From Campylobacter upsaliensis (GTDB taxonomy: Bacteria > Campylobacterota > Campylobacteria > Campylobacterales > Campylobacteraceae): a stretch of 64,000 nucleotides of DNA. A program made the translations under genes and the position numbers. Position 1 is the first letter of the stretch, and every line of letters starts with the position of its first letter. The notes under the pieces are model-generated. The model was not told where the DNA came from and ran no database searches. It was given only the letters and a program-made list of their open reading frames with translations. Below are positions 9,201 through 18,032 of the stretch, piece after piece. The stretch covers positions 1,240,001 to 1,304,000 of the forward strand of contig NZ_LR134372.1 in assembly GCF_900637395.1 (NCBI RefSeq), in the 5' to 3' direction.

Positions 9201-10121
9201 AATTTACAGCAAATCAATCATCATAATAAAATCACAAGTAAGAGAATTAATTCTATTAAAATCAATAATCTAAGAGCAAGCAATGAAATCGGCTCTTATT
9301 TATACGCCTCACTTGCAAGTGATGTGCCTTTGGTTTATCCTATGAGTAACGATTATTTGGCTAATAATATGTGGATAAACACTGGAGGCGGATACTTTGA
9401 GGGAAGTGGGTATTTAAAATATTTTAACACCAATATAGGCTATGATAGGCAGTTTAGCTTCGATGAAAATGATATGATTTTAGGTGCTTTTGTAAGTTTT
9501 GGTAGAAGCTATGCTGATAATGGTGGTTATAATGATAATGTAAATAATTACGGCTTTGGCTTATATAGTGCTTTAACTCACAATGCTCACGAACTGCAAG
9601 TAAATGCTAATTATATTATAGGCAAAAGTAAAAAATATAATGATTTGGCTACAGCTAAGATGACGGATTATAGTTTTGGCGTAAGTGGGATTTACAAATA
9701 TGCCTTTGAACTAAATGAAAATCAAGCCATTAAGCCTATTTTGGGGCTTGAGTATGTTGTTAATCAAATGGCAGGATATACGCTTGATATTATGAAAATT
9801 GCGGATTATGATTACCGCGCGTTAAATGGAATTTTGGGTGCTGAATATGCTTATATAAATGAAAATTTATTTTTTAGTGCAGGAATATCTGGTAAAAAGG
9901 CTATTCATAGTAGCAATGATAAAATTCGCATAGGAATTGACGGCTCAAATCGCTTTATAGGATATGATTTACAAGGTGATAAGGTAACTTATAATCTTGA
10001 TTTAATGACAGATTATAAAATTAATAATGCTTTAACACTAGGAATTAATGCCAATTTTCAAACAACCTTTAGAGGTGAAAGTGGTGCAAGTGGATTATTT
10101 AAGGCGGAATATCATTTTTAA
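6204..10121 (+). CDS. S6-type serine protease autotransporter (type Va)
   Basis: This is a secreted protease of 1305 residues with a signal peptide (1-18, ending SLYA), a protease domain, a beta-helical passenger, and a C-terminal translocator barrel from about residue 1050, ending in 'AEYHF' with terminal Phe. The start region 'FYTRDYLDFGQNLGQFTPGATNL' and 'LPFPDFS' resemble S6 proteases (IgA protease, SPATEs). 'GDSGSP' carries the likely nucleophile Ser230; His89 in 'AYMASAKH' and Asp122 before 'AYTRVNKFIVEG' align by position with the triad. The passenger has many Asn/Ser/Thr repeats and few Cys ('CAQPAFLGIC'). I chose ATG 6204 over TTG 6201 because of AAGGA eleven bases upstream. The substrate is unknown. 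Confidence 0.88.
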   Translation: MKTRAFLLSVAVAQSLYAMNVDKNNFYTRDYLDFGQNLGQFTPGATNLSIIKKDGSKVALPDLPFPDFSKFNGANKTSVGGAYMASAKHIVHPNGRPIVLDSNIKLGDSSYADKQVTTYANDSAYTRVNKFIVEGGYKVISFNDLKKNAANYMTHYKDEERIIIYRSGDGIMSFQHWDGSPNAKEMVRTGARAGNLFYIKPSDIGSNQLVVRPNGNHYGPLKGVINSGDSGSPIFVFNKTTQEWEIVGTTHGGTPSGQKVANTFWAITDPNQLDSFKKQFEKERVANGGTYQNEQNKDSVYNDSGTITINDAVNQGIGGIILRGDNKTLEISGSGSFAGAGIDIVEENSKVVWNTGVSGDLHKIGKGELEVTKQTNGKLRMGEGVVRLKAENSFSEVHLANRDGRLIIDNDKATDYNKLNFGKSGGILDLNGHSVSMSGVKAYNSNAMITNENKNQISTLNLNNSNKTIIHANISGNTNIQIGNSTLSAKNNASPTNREIIFDGGFDIGTLNGSNQHIVLQGKPVPHATWKGGCAQPAFLGICEVGHYIDKYDRNKANQMGQGHKVINQTVTFNQPDWIQRGYKGNITLDNGSKLFIERNANVSGDITLNNGSTLTLNSKTLYIDSGDSKSLQQSIQSQSLSADVKDTITYQGNLKASQGSTITSQGIKQFSASVDLNKATLTASNDEITLLERGLKLENEAKLTAKSLHIKDTNNAISVDEKSQLSIDELKIENSTVSLNTQNKNLGKTINVNSSTLNVADGSKIPQNVNLKASTLAFDNLNSTFSLNGSKFDDTSRLRAKNLSHKQNDNITWKDNNVKHIDITEALKLSDVGSGVGDKKFLALKLEDMQMKFEKDGEVLVSFAKDLNKDSVEIGREYDMLLLKKLITQDNFLVRFEGQDSNSKVQALATKTDTGIKLSFTKDNQVNANDIMNTIGNRANYHQLFLLNDLIAANPNHPLVLDVAFNRNNTSAINRIVARIQKVDDDAKDIAKTLSQSANLQQINHHNKITSKRINSIKINNLRASNEIGSYLYASLASDVPLVYPMSNDYLANNMWINTGGGYFEGSGYLKYFNTNIGYDRQFSFDENDMILGAFVSFGRSYADNGGYNDNVNNYGFGLYSALTHNAHELQVNANYIIGKSKKYNDLATAKMTDYSFGVSGIYKYAFELNENQAIKPILGLEYVVNQMAGYTLDIMKIADYDYRALNGILGAEYAYINENLFFSAGISGKKAIHSSNDKIRIGIDGSNRFIGYDLQGDKVTYNLDLMTDYKINNALTLGINANFQTTFRGESGASGLFKAEYHF

Positions 10122-10148
10122 TTTATAACGCGAGTATCAAAAATTCGT

Positions 10149-10154
10149 TATAAT
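10149..10154 (+). promoter_or_regulatory. -10 element of polA
   Basis: A perfect TATAAT lies 19 bases before the polA ATG, giving a leader of about 12 nt that just holds AAAGG. The hexamer sits in the right arm of an inverted repeat (TTATAACG 10123-10130 / CGTTATAA 10146-10153) in the 51-bp gap after the autotransporter gene. Confidence 0.5.
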
Positions 10155-10172
10155 AAGCAAAAAAGGCATTTA

Positions 10173-12812
10173 ATGAAAACTTTAACGATTATTGATACTT
10201 TTGGCTTTTTTTTTAGGCTTTTTTATGCTTTAAAAAATTTCAAAAATTCAAAAGGTGAGCCAAGCGGTATGGTAAGTGGCTTTGCAAATTTCATTTACTC
10301 ACTTAAAAATGAATATAAGAGTGATTACATCATCTTCGCTCTAGATTCTAATGGCAAAACCTTTCGTAGTGAGATTGACCCTAATTATAAAACAAATCGC
10401 ACTCCTCCCCCACCTGAGCTTTTAGCTCAAATTCCCATTTGCATTGAGATGATAGAAAAAATGGGCTTTGTAAGCATTTCTAAAGAATATTATGAAGCTG
10501 ATGACATCATCGCTTCTGTGGTAAAAAGCTGTAATGATAAGGACATTTTCGTGCGTATTATCACGCAGGATAAGGACCTTTATCAGCTTATTAAAGATGG
10601 AAAAGTTAGCATTTATAGTCCCATTTCTAAAAATGACTATGATGAAGCGGCTTGTTTGGAAAAATACGGAGTAAAACCTTCGCAAATTAAAGATTTCTTA
10701 GCTCTTTGTGGAGATAGTGCAGATAATATCCCGGGCGTTAAAGGCATAGGTGCTAAGGGTGCTAAAAATTTGCTTGATGAGTTTGGTAATATTGAAGAAA
10801 TTTATGAAAATTTGAGTTTTGTGCGTAATGAAAGAAGTAAAAATTTGCTTTTAGAGGGCAAAGAAAATGCTTTTTTGAGCAAAAAACTTGCTAGTTTGTA
10901 TGAAGATTTAGATTTAGAGGATTTGATAGAAAAAAGCGTCTATACGCAAGAAGAGCCTCTTTTAAGGGTGCTTGATTATTTAGAGCGTTTTGAGCTAAAT
11001 TCTTTACTCAAAAAGCTAAAGGCAAATCCTCAAAATCGTAATCAAAATTTAGGCTTTAAAGCGACCTTAATCCTCGATGAGAACACGCTTTTTGATAAGC
11101 TTGAAAGCCTTGAGAGTGAAAGCATTATCGCCTTTGATACTGAAACAACAGGGCTTAATGTAAGAGAAGCTAAAATCGTAGGCTTTAGCTTTTGTGTGAG
11201 TGAAAATGAAGCCTTTTATGTGCCGTTAAATCACACTTATCTAGCAGTGCCTAGTCAAATTTCAATGCAAGCGGCAAAAAGAGCTTTGGAGCAAATTTAT
11301 TCTCATTTTATCATAGGGCATAATTTAAAATACGATTTTGCCATAATTGAAAATAATTTTAAACTCACCCCTCCCAAAAAATATGCCGACACTATGATTT
11401 TAGCGTGGCTTTATAATCCAACTTTGCGTGTTAATATGGACGATTTAGCTCTAAGACTTTTTGATTATAAAACCCTGCATTTTGAAAGTGTGGTAAAAAA
11501 AGGAGAAAATTTTGCCAGTGTAGAACTTGAAAAGGCTTGCAATTACGCTGCTGAGGATGCTTATATCACCTTAAGATTTTACTTATATTTTTTAAAAAAT
11601 TTAGAGCCAAATTTACTAAAACTTGGCTTTGAAAGCGAATTTAATTTTATAGAAGTTTTAAGAAAAATGGAACAAAGTGGCATTAAATTAGAAACGCAAA
11701 AGCTTCAAAATTTAATGCAAGAATTTGAAAAAGAAATCAAGCTTTTAAGTGAAGAAATTTACACGCTTTGCGATGATAAATTTAATCTTAATTCCCCTAA
11801 GCAAGTAGGCGATGTGCTTTTTGAAAAGCTTAAGCTCCCTAGTGCCAAAAAGACAAAAACGGGCTATTCTACTGATGAAAAAGTGCTAGAAAGTCTGACA
11901 GATAGGCACCCTGTCGTGAGTAAAATTCTAGCTTATAGAGAGCTTGCCAAGCTTTACTCGACCTATTGTGAGCCCCTATTAAAACTTGCTTTAAAAGATG
12001 AAAATTCGCGTATTTATTCAAGTTTTTTACAAACAGGCACAGCCACAGGACGCCTCTCTTCCAAAGAGCCAAATTTGCAAAATATCCCAGCTCACGGACA
12101 ATATGCTAAGGACTACAAATCTTGCTTTATCGCACAGGAGGGCTTTAGTTTTATCAGTCTTGATTATTCCCAAATAGAGCTTAGAATGCTCGCACATTTT
12201 AGCGAAGATGAAAAGCTTTTAGAAGCCTTTAAAAATGATGAAGATATACACGCAAGAACGGCTATAATGATTTTCGGTGAGAGTAATTATGAAACAAGAA
12301 GCATTGCTAAAAGCATTAATTTTGGACTTATTTATGGTATGGGCTATAAAACCTTAAGCCAGAATTTAAAGATAGAAGCAAGTCTAGCAAAAACTTATAT
12401 AGAAAGGTATTTTGCTAATTTCACAAGTATTAAAAGCTTTTTTGAAAAAGTAAAAAATGATGCAAAAATTAATGGTTTTATCAGCACATTAAGCGGTAGA
12501 AAGCGTTATTTTGACTTTGCTAATGCAAAACCTATGCAAGTGGCGATGTATGAGAGAGAAAGTATTAATTCTATCCTTCAAGGCTCGGCTGCGGACATTA
12601 TCAAACTTGCTATGCTAGAACTTTACAAGGAGCTTGATGCAGATAAAAGGCTTATTTTGCAAATTCACGATGAGCTAATTTTCGAAGTTAAAGATGAATT
12701 ATGTGAAAAATTTGAAAAAAGAGCTAGGGATATTATGGAAAATATAGTAAAATTAAAAGTTAATTTAAAAACAAGTTCAAGTATCGCTAAAAACTGGGGC
12801 GCTTTAAAGTGA
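10173..12812 (+). CDS. polA: DNA polymerase I
   Basis: This 879-residue protein has all three domains. The N-terminal 5'-nuclease (about 1-290) has acidic clusters such as 'YEADDIIASV' and 'GDSADNIPGVKGIG'. The 3'-5' exonuclease (about 300-490) keeps 'IAFDTETTGLN', so the DxE proofreading residues are present. The polymerase domain holds 'RLSSKEPNLQNIP', 'SLDYSQIELRMLAHF' (motif A), 'KSINFGLIYGMGYKTL' (motif B) and 'QIHDELIFE' (motif C). It fills gaps after excision repair and removes RNA primers. It is followed after 14 bases by motA, a gene pair I recall from C. jejuni too. Confidence 0.97.
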   Translation: MKTLTIIDTFGFFFRLFYALKNFKNSKGEPSGMVSGFANFIYSLKNEYKSDYIIFALDSNGKTFRSEIDPNYKTNRTPPPPELLAQIPICIEMIEKMGFVSISKEYYEADDIIASVVKSCNDKDIFVRIITQDKDLYQLIKDGKVSIYSPISKNDYDEAACLEKYGVKPSQIKDFLALCGDSADNIPGVKGIGAKGAKNLLDEFGNIEEIYENLSFVRNERSKNLLLEGKENAFLSKKLASLYEDLDLEDLIEKSVYTQEEPLLRVLDYLERFELNSLLKKLKANPQNRNQNLGFKATLILDENTLFDKLESLESESIIAFDTETTGLNVREAKIVGFSFCVSENEAFYVPLNHTYLAVPSQISMQAAKRALEQIYSHFIIGHNLKYDFAIIENNFKLTPPKKYADTMILAWLYNPTLRVNMDDLALRLFDYKTLHFESVVKKGENFASVELEKACNYAAEDAYITLRFYLYFLKNLEPNLLKLGFESEFNFIEVLRKMEQSGIKLETQKLQNLMQEFEKEIKLLSEEIYTLCDDKFNLNSPKQVGDVLFEKLKLPSAKKTKTGYSTDEKVLESLTDRHPVVSKILAYRELAKLYSTYCEPLLKLALKDENSRIYSSFLQTGTATGRLSSKEPNLQNIPAHGQYAKDYKSCFIAQEGFSFISLDYSQIELRMLAHFSEDEKLLEAFKNDEDIHARTAIMIFGESNYETRSIAKSINFGLIYGMGYKTLSQNLKIEASLAKTYIERYFANFTSIKSFFEKVKNDAKINGFISTLSGRKRYFDFANAKPMQVAMYERESINSILQGSAADIIKLAMLELYKELDADKRLILQIHDELIFEVKDELCEKFEKRARDIMENIVKLKVNLKTSSSIAKNWGALK

Positions 12813-12826
12813 AGGAGTAATAAAAA

Positions 12827-13603
12827 ATGGATTTAACGACCATACTTGGAATGGTGCTAGCTGTTACTAGTATCTCTGTGGGGGATATTTTAGAGGGGGG
12901 AAATCCTCTGCATGTTTTGCACTTCTCATCATTTCTTATCGTGATGCCAACGGCAGCTTTTTGTGCTATGACGGCTACACATAAAAAAATTGTGAAAGCC
13001 GCCTATAAAGAGCTAAAAATCGTTTTTAAGGGGTCTGGCGTGAATTTACCAGAACGCATCGCACAACTTATAGAATTTGCTATTGTCGCGCGTAGAGATG
13101 GACTTTTAGCCTTAGAATCAAGAACAAATGAGATTGAAAACGAATTTTTAAAAAATGCTATGATGATGTTAGTCGATGGCAAAAGCTTTGAAGAAATTCA
13201 CGAAAGTATGGAGATTCAAACTGAACAATTAGAGGAACATTATAAAGAATGTGCGGAATACTGGATAGTCTTTGGAGAAACCTGCCCTACAATGGGACTT
13301 GTTGGAGCGGTGTTTGGACTTATCCTTGCGTTAAAACTTTTGGATAATCCTCAAGCTATGGCGGCGGGAATTTCTGGTGCATTTACCGCTACTGTTACGG
13401 GAATTTTTGGAGCTTATGCGCTTTTTGCACCTTGGGGAAGAAAAATGAAAGCTAACGGCATGGATTTTGTCAAAGAGCAAGTTGTCATTACTGAGGCGAT
13501 TAAAGGTATAGCAGAAGGGGCAAATCCTAGAGATTTAGAAGCAAAACTTTTTAATTTCTTAAGCCACGATGACCCAAGAATTTCACAATTTGACAAAGGG
13601 TAA
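12827..13603 (+). CDS. motA: Flagellar motor stator protein MotA
   Basis: MotA (258 residues) forms the proton-conducting stator with MotB in the inner membrane. Four membrane segments are visible, two near the N-terminus and two around residues 145-200 ('GLVGAVFGLILALKLL' and 'ISGAFTATVTGIFGAYALFAPW'). The cytoplasmic loop holds 'ARRDGLLALE', the conserved MotA segment that carries charged rotor-contact residues. AAGGAG lies nine bases upstream of the ATG. motB starts two bases after the stop, so the stator subunits are made together. Confidence 0.96.
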   Translation: MDLTTILGMVLAVTSISVGDILEGGNPLHVLHFSSFLIVMPTAAFCAMTATHKKIVKAAYKELKIVFKGSGVNLPERIAQLIEFAIVARRDGLLALESRTNEIENEFLKNAMMMLVDGKSFEEIHESMEIQTEQLEEHYKECAEYWIVFGETCPTMGLVGAVFGLILALKLLDNPQAMAAGISGAFTATVTGIFGAYALFAPWGRKMKANGMDFVKEQVVITEAIKGIAEGANPRDLEAKLFNFLSHDDPRISQFDKG

Positions 13604-13605
13604 AA

Positions 13606-14340
13606 ATGGCTAAAAAACACAAATGCCCCGAATGTCCAGCTGGTGAAAAATGGGCTGTGCCTTATGCGGATTTTTTAAGTTTGCTTTTGGCACTTTTTAT
13701 TGCACTTTGGGCTATTTCTGAAACAAATCCCGCTAAGGTCGAAGCTTTAAAAACGGAATTTGTAAAAATTTTCGATTATACAACAACCCAAGCGGTTAAA
13801 ACAGAAAGTCAAAATACTGAAAAGCACGCAGGTGCTTCAAGAACTCCAAATGATGAAGTTGAGGCGCTAAAAAGACTGACTTTAAGTCAGCAAGAAACAA
13901 TTAGAAAACTTAAAGCCGCCCTCGATCAATCCGAAAATCAAATCGCTCTTAATCTCCCCTCACGCGTAGAATTTGCTAAAAATAGTGCGGAAATTGTCTC
14001 TGCCGATGTGCAAGATTATCTCAAGCGTATGGCACAACTTTCTTTGAGTTTGCCACCACAAGCAAAAATCGAAATTCGTGGCTTTACGGATAATAGTGAT
14101 AGTGCTTTAAGAAGTTTTGAATTAGGCTATGAAAGAGCTAAGGCTGTGATGAATTATTTTATTGATGGCGGAGTAAGTGTGGGAAAACTTAGCATTAAAA
14201 GTTATGGTTTTAATGAGCCTTTACTCAATCACGCTCCAAGCGATCTTGCAAATAATAGAGTTGAAATTTATTTTAAAGTCGATATAGACGATGATAATGC
14301 ACAAAGATCTATATTAGAACTACTTCAAAGGGCTAACTAG
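13606..14340 (+). CDS. motB: Flagellar motor stator protein MotB
   Basis: MotB (244 residues) has one N-terminal membrane helix preceded by '[20 protein letters not shown]', in which Asp22 is the proton-binding residue. A plug/linker and coiled stretch (about 60-110) leads to an OmpA-like peptidoglycan-binding domain with '[12 protein letters not shown]' and '[10 protein letters not shown]'. The short N-terminus has two Cys ('CPECP'). It couples proton flow through MotA to torque and anchors the stator to the wall. Its last four bases overlap the convergent dnaJ end. Confidence 0.96.
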   Translation: MAKKHKCPECPAGEKWAVPYADFLSLLLALFIALWAISETNPAKVEALKTEFVKIFDYTTTQAVKTESQNTEKHAGASRTPNDEVEALKRLTLSQQETIRKLKAALDQSENQIALNLPSRVEFAKNSAEIVSADVQDYLKRMAQLSLSLPPQAKIEIRGFTDNSDSALRSFELGYERAKAVMNYFIDGGVSVGKLSIKSYGFNEPLLNHAPSDLANNRVEIYFKVDIDDDNAQRSILELLQRAN

Positions 14341-15452
14341 CCCTTAAACCAAGTGGCTATTTTATCAAATAAGCCTTTTTGCTCGTGATGCATACCATCC
14401 TTGATGCCAAAACTTTCGCTTAATTGCTCTAAAAGTTTTGTTTGCTCTTCATTAAGTGAGTTTGGAAATTTAATGGCAATTTGCACAATTTGCCTACCTA
14501 TATGTGAACTGCGAACATTTTTAACGCCCTCATTTTCAAGCACAAATCTTTGCCCATCTTTTGCACCTTTTGGCAAATTTAAAGTCGCTTCACCGCGAAT
14601 TGTAGGAACTTTCACGCTTTGACCCAAAATAGCTTGTGTGAAAAAAACAGGAAATTCTATATAAATATCTTCATCATCACGGATAAAAGTTTCATCTTCT
14701 TCTGCGTGAATTTTAACAAATAAATCCCCCCTAATGCCATTTTTAGTAATATTTCCCTTTTCGCTAACCCTCAAATTCATTCCACTATCCACACCCTCAG
14801 GCACTTTAAGCTCAACCTTATCTTTAAGCTCTTCATAGCCAAGCCCCTTGCACTGCGGACACTTATCACTCGCACAGCTTCCGCTACCACTACAATCGGG
14901 ACAAGTTTGCGCAAAAGACAAAAAGCTTTGCTTCATAACGATTTGCCCTCTACCTTGACACTTAGGACAAGTTTGCATTTTGCCGTCTTTTGCCCCACTG
15001 CCATTACAAGTTTTGCACGAGTTTTTATAAGTAAAATCAATTTCCTTTGTGCAGCCAAAAACAGCTTCTTTAAAGCTAAGATTAAGCCCCACAACAAAAT
15101 CGGCGTTAAATTTATCTTCATTATTTTTTTGTCGCGATTTCCTGCCGCCAAAACCTTCTCCAAAAAAACTTGTAAAAATATCTCTAATATCCTCAAAATC
15201 ACCAAAACCAGCACTTCCACCAGCCCTACTCTTTAAAGCTTCTTTGCCGTATCTATCATAAATAGCTCTTTTTTCATCATCACTTAAAACTTCATAGGCT
15301 TCGTTGATAAGTTTAAATTTGTCTTCAGCTTCTTTATCTCCTTGATTTCTATCAGGATGATATTTTAAGGCTAGTTTTCTATAAGCTTTTTTAATGCTTT
15401 CTTTATCGGCACTTTGTGTTATTTCTAAAATTTCATAATAACTGATTTCCAC
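14337..15452 (-). CDS. dnaJ: Chaperone DnaJ (Hsp40)
   Basis: This 371-residue type I Hsp40 has a J domain with the DnaK-stimulating 'HPD' motif ('[10 protein letters not shown]', about residues 30-40), a Gly/Phe-rich segment ('[11 protein letters not shown]'), and a zinc domain with four CxxCxGxG repeats ('CKTCNGSG', 'CPKCQGRG', 'CPDCSGSG', 'CPQCKGLG'), then the C-terminal substrate-binding domain. All zinc ligands are present. It is monocistronic here and divergent from rpoD; grpE and dnaK are not in the window. Confidence 0.97.
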   Translation of the reverse strand: MEISYYEILEITQSADKESIKKAYRKLALKYHPDRNQGDKEAEDKFKLINEAYEVLSDDEKRAIYDRYGKEALKSRAGGSAGFGDFEDIRDIFTSFFGEGFGGRKSRQKNNEDKFNADFVVGLNLSFKEAVFGCTKEIDFTYKNSCKTCNGSGAKDGKMQTCPKCQGRGQIVMKQSFLSFAQTCPDCSGSGSCASDKCPQCKGLGYEELKDKVELKVPEGVDSGMNLRVSEKGNITKNGIRGDLFVKIHAEEDETFIRDDEDIYIEFPVFFTQAILGQSVKVPTIRGEATLNLPKGAKDGQRFVLENEGVKNVRSSHIGRQIVQIAIKFPNSLNEEQTKLLEQLSESFGIKDGMHHEQKGLFDKIATWFKG

Positions 15453-15482
15453 GCATTTTCCTTATTTTGATTAAAAGTTGTG

Positions 15483-15488
15483 ATTCTA
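15483..15488 (-). promoter_or_regulatory. -10 element of dnaJ
   Basis: On the minus strand TGATAGAATCAC contains TAGAAT, about 30 bases before the dnaJ ATG, followed by AAGGA. I saw no CIRCE or HspR-type inverted repeat in this gap. Confidence 0.4.
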
Positions 15489-15582
15489 TCAAATTTTAAT
15501 TAAAAAATGATAATAAATTTGCAAGCGTTGAAAGTTAAGAAAAACGCCTTAAAGTCGATTATACAAAAGTTAAGCAAAAATA

Positions 15583-15591
15583 AGCTAAAAT
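15583..15591 (+). promoter_or_regulatory. -10 element of rpoD
   Basis: AAGCTAAAATCG contains TAAAAT (15586-15591). A start near 15598 leaves about 23 nt before the chosen ATG at 15621, and so supports that start over the in-frame ATG at 15507. Confidence 0.4.
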
Positions 15592-15620
15592 CGCAAATTT
15601 ATCTTTGTAAAAGGAAAAAA

Positions 15621-17474
15621 ATGGACGCTAAAACTCAAAATTTAGAGCTTGAAGAATTATTTAAGGAAAATAAAGAAGATTATATTACCTATGAGAAATT
15701 AGTTAAATATCTTAATAAGCAGCCCAATCTTACAGCGATTAAAAAAATTCGCTCTTTGATGAAAAAATATAAAGTTGAGCTTTATTCTGCGGCACAAATT
15801 GCCCAAATGCAAAATGTAGCCGATGCGAAAAGATTAGAAGAAGAGAAACAAAAGCTCCAAGATACTGGGCTAGAAAATGAATTTAATTTAGCAAACGAAA
15901 ATGAGCTTTTAGAGTGGAGTCGCTCGGACTCTCCTGTGCGTATGTATTTAAGAGAAATGGGGCAAATCGCACTTTTAAACAAAGATGAAGAAGTCGAAAT
16001 TTCAAAGAAAATTGAATTGGGTGAAGATATTATCATCGATGCTTTTTGTTCTGTGCCTTATTTGATTGATTTTATTTTAGACTATCAAGAACCTTTGATT
16101 AATAGAGAAAGGCGTGTAAAAGAGCTTTTTAAAAGTTTTGATGAGGAAGAAGACAAGGAAAATGATAAGCTCGATGAAGAAGAAAATGATGAAGAAAGCG
16201 AAGAGGATAAAAAAACCAAAAAGCCTAACAAAAAGGAAGATGAACGCACCTTAAAAGTGATAGAAAAATTTAAAGCCTTAGAAAAAGCAAAAAAAGAATG
16301 GCTTAAAGTTTCTAAAGAAACTAAAGCTAAAGAAGATGAGCTTTTAGACAAATTAAGCATAGCTTTTAAAAAGAATATTTTAAAAGAAAAATTAATGGAC
16401 CTAGGACCAACTTCAAAGCTTATTAGTGAAATTGTCAAGTCAATGGAAACAGCGCTTAAGAGTGATGATGAATTTGACAAGGAACTTAAGCGTTTAGAAT
16501 ACCGTCTTCCTATGTTTTCAGATGAGCTGAAAGCTAGGCATGCGGATATTTTAAAAGAAATTACCAAATTAAGCAAAGATGAAATTGCCGAAAAAGCTAT
16601 GGAAACGACTATGGTAAGCACTTATATGGAGATTAAAAAACTCTTTCAAACTAAAGAAGCGAGTAAAAAAAGCTTTGATTTGGAAAAAAGTCGTTTAAAA
16701 GAAATTTTAGAACAAATCAAAAGAGGTAAAAAAATTTCCGATGAAGCTAAGGGTAGAATGGCAAAGTCAAATTTGCGTCTTGTTGTCAGTATAGCCAAGC
16801 GTTATACAAATAGAGGCTTGCCATTTTTGGACCTTATACAAGAAGGCAATATAGGCTTAATGAAAGCGGTGGATAAATTTGAATACAAGAGAGGTTATAA
16901 ATTTTCCACTTATGCGACTTGGTGGATAAGACAAGCCATTTCAAGAGCGATTGCTGATCAGGCAAGAACAATTCGTATTCCTATCCATATGATAGAAACA
17001 ATTAATCAAATCAACAAAATCATAAGAGAGCATTTGCAAAAAAATGGCAAAGAGCCAGATGTCAATGATATTGCTAAAGAAGTGGGCTTGAGCGTTGATA
17101 AGGTAAAACAAGTCATTAAAATTACCAAAGAGCCTATTTCTCTTGAAGCACCTATTGGCAGTGAAGATGATGGAAAATTTGGAGATTTTGTAGAGGATAA
17201 AAATTCGCTTTCTCCTATGGATAACATTTTAAAAGATGACTTAAAAGAACAAATCGATGAAGTGCTTGATCAGCTAAATGATAGAGAAAAGGCTGTAATT
17301 CGTATGCGTTTTGGCTTACTTGAAGATGAAAGTGATAGAACTTTGGAAGAGATAGGAAAAGAACTTAATGTAACACGCGAAAGAGTAAGACAAATAGAAA
17401 GTTCGGCAATTAAAAAACTAAAGCACCCAAAAGTAGGACGCAAACTTAAAAATTATATCGAAGGGTGGAAATAA
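15621..17474 (+). CDS. rpoD: RNA polymerase primary sigma factor (sigma-70)
   Basis: The open frame begins at 15507, but AAGGA at 15611 and a -10 at 15586 point to ATG 15621, giving 617 residues, close to the C. jejuni size I recall. Region 1.1 is present at the N-terminus; a long, highly charged Glu/Lys insert (about 170-230) lies in the non-conserved region. Region 2 is clear ('[41 protein letters not shown]', split by motif: 2.1-2.2; then '[13 protein letters not shown]' for 2.3-2.4), and region 4 has '[20 protein letters not shown]'. It directs most transcription. Confidence 0.96.
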   Translation: MDAKTQNLELEELFKENKEDYITYEKLVKYLNKQPNLTAIKKIRSLMKKYKVELYSAAQIAQMQNVADAKRLEEEKQKLQDTGLENEFNLANENELLEWSRSDSPVRMYLREMGQIALLNKDEEVEISKKIELGEDIIIDAFCSVPYLIDFILDYQEPLINRERRVKELFKSFDEEEDKENDKLDEEENDEESEEDKKTKKPNKKEDERTLKVIEKFKALEKAKKEWLKVSKETKAKEDELLDKLSIAFKKNILKEKLMDLGPTSKLISEIVKSMETALKSDDEFDKELKRLEYRLPMFSDELKARHADILKEITKLSKDEIAEKAMETTMVSTYMEIKKLFQTKEASKKSFDLEKSRLKEILEQIKRGKKISDEAKGRMAKSNLRLVVSIAKRYTNRGLPFLDLIQEGNIGLMKAVDKFEYKRGYKFSTYATWWIRQAISRAIADQARTIRIPIHMIETINQINKIIREHLQKNGKEPDVNDIAKEVGLSVDKVKQVIKITKEPISLEAPIGSEDDGKFGDFVEDKNSLSPMDNILKDDLKEQIDEVLDQLNDREKAVIRMRFGLLEDESDRTLEEIGKELNVTRERVRQIESSAIKKLKHPKVGRKLKNYIEGWK

Positions 17475-17496
17475 GCCTTTTTCAAGGCTTATTTTT
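17470..17496. terminator. Bidirectional rho-independent terminator between rpoD and tpx
   Basis: AATAAGCCTT (17470-17479) and AAGGCTTATT (17484-17493) form a perfect 10-bp stem with loop TTTC, followed by T-rich sequence on the plus strand and preceded by A-rich sequence for the minus strand. It overlaps the rpoD stop and ends just before the tpx stop of the convergent gene. Confidence 0.8.
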
Positions 17497-18022
17497 AGTG
17501 GCAGCCGCAACCCCCACAACAACTTCCAGAACCTTTAAAAAATTCTTCAACAGCTTCAAAATTTGGCATTTCTGTGATTTCTTTTACAAGCTCTTTATAA
17601 GCGATTTTGCCATCTTTAATCACAAAAACAGCTCTAGCTAAAAGCCCTTCTAAAGCACCATTAGCGATTAAAACGCCGTATTTTTCTCCAAATTCTTTAG
17701 CGACAAAATCACTTGCTACGACTAAATTGTCAATATTTTCAGTCGAGCAAAATCTTCCCATAGCAAAAGGTAAATCCATACTGACAACAATCACTTCAGC
17801 ACCCTTAAAAGCAGCGATTTTTTGATTAAATTCTCTTGCTTCACTCGCACAAACAGGAGTGTCGAGGCTCGGCACAGTAAGGACAATTTGCACCTTATCT
17901 TCTTTTGCGATTTCTACAACGCTTAAATCCTTAGCCTTAAGACTTACTTTAGGAGCTTTTGCTCCAACTTCTAGCACATTTCCCTTTAAATCAACGGGAT
18001 TTCCTTTAAAATTAACTGACAT
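17495..18022 (-). CDS. tpx: Thiol peroxidase Tpx
   Basis: This 175-residue atypical 2-Cys peroxiredoxin reduces hydrogen peroxide and alkyl hydroperoxides. The peroxidatic Cys58 is in 'LDTPVCASEAREFN' and the resolving Cys92 in 'GRFCSTENI', the usual Tpx spacing. The C-terminus carries a short extra tail 'GSGSCCGGCGCH' (164-175) with four Cys and a His, unlike the short Cys-free end of E. coli Tpx; it could bind metal or take part in thiol exchange. The start follows AAGGAG. It shares a bidirectional terminator with rpoD. Confidence 0.94.
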   Translation of the reverse strand: MSVNFKGNPVDLKGNVLEVGAKAPKVSLKAKDLSVVEIAKEDKVQIVLTVPSLDTPVCASEAREFNQKIAAFKGAEVIVVSMDLPFAMGRFCSTENIDNLVVASDFVAKEFGEKYGVLIANGALEGLLARAVFVIKDGKIAYKELVKEITEMPNFEAVEEFFKGSGSCCGGCGCH

Positions 18023-18032
18023 TTTTTCTCCT

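Noticed and set aside
10123-10153. Inverted repeat TTATAACG/CGTTATAA as a terminator after the autotransporter gene
   Set aside because: The stem is AT-rich with a 15-nt loop and no T-run, and its right arm is the polA -10; a chance or regulatory repeat is equally likely.
15507-15620. N-terminal extension of rpoD from ATG 15507
   Set aside because: The chosen ATG at 15621 has AAGGA and a -10 in the right place; the extension would add 38 residues not typical of sigma-70 and would cover the promoter region.
16085-16621. 178-codon Ser/Leu-rich frame antisense to rpoD
   Set aside because: It mirrors the Glu/Lys-rich insert of the sigma factor; Ser/Phe-rich shadows are expected opposite Glu/Lys/Asp codons.
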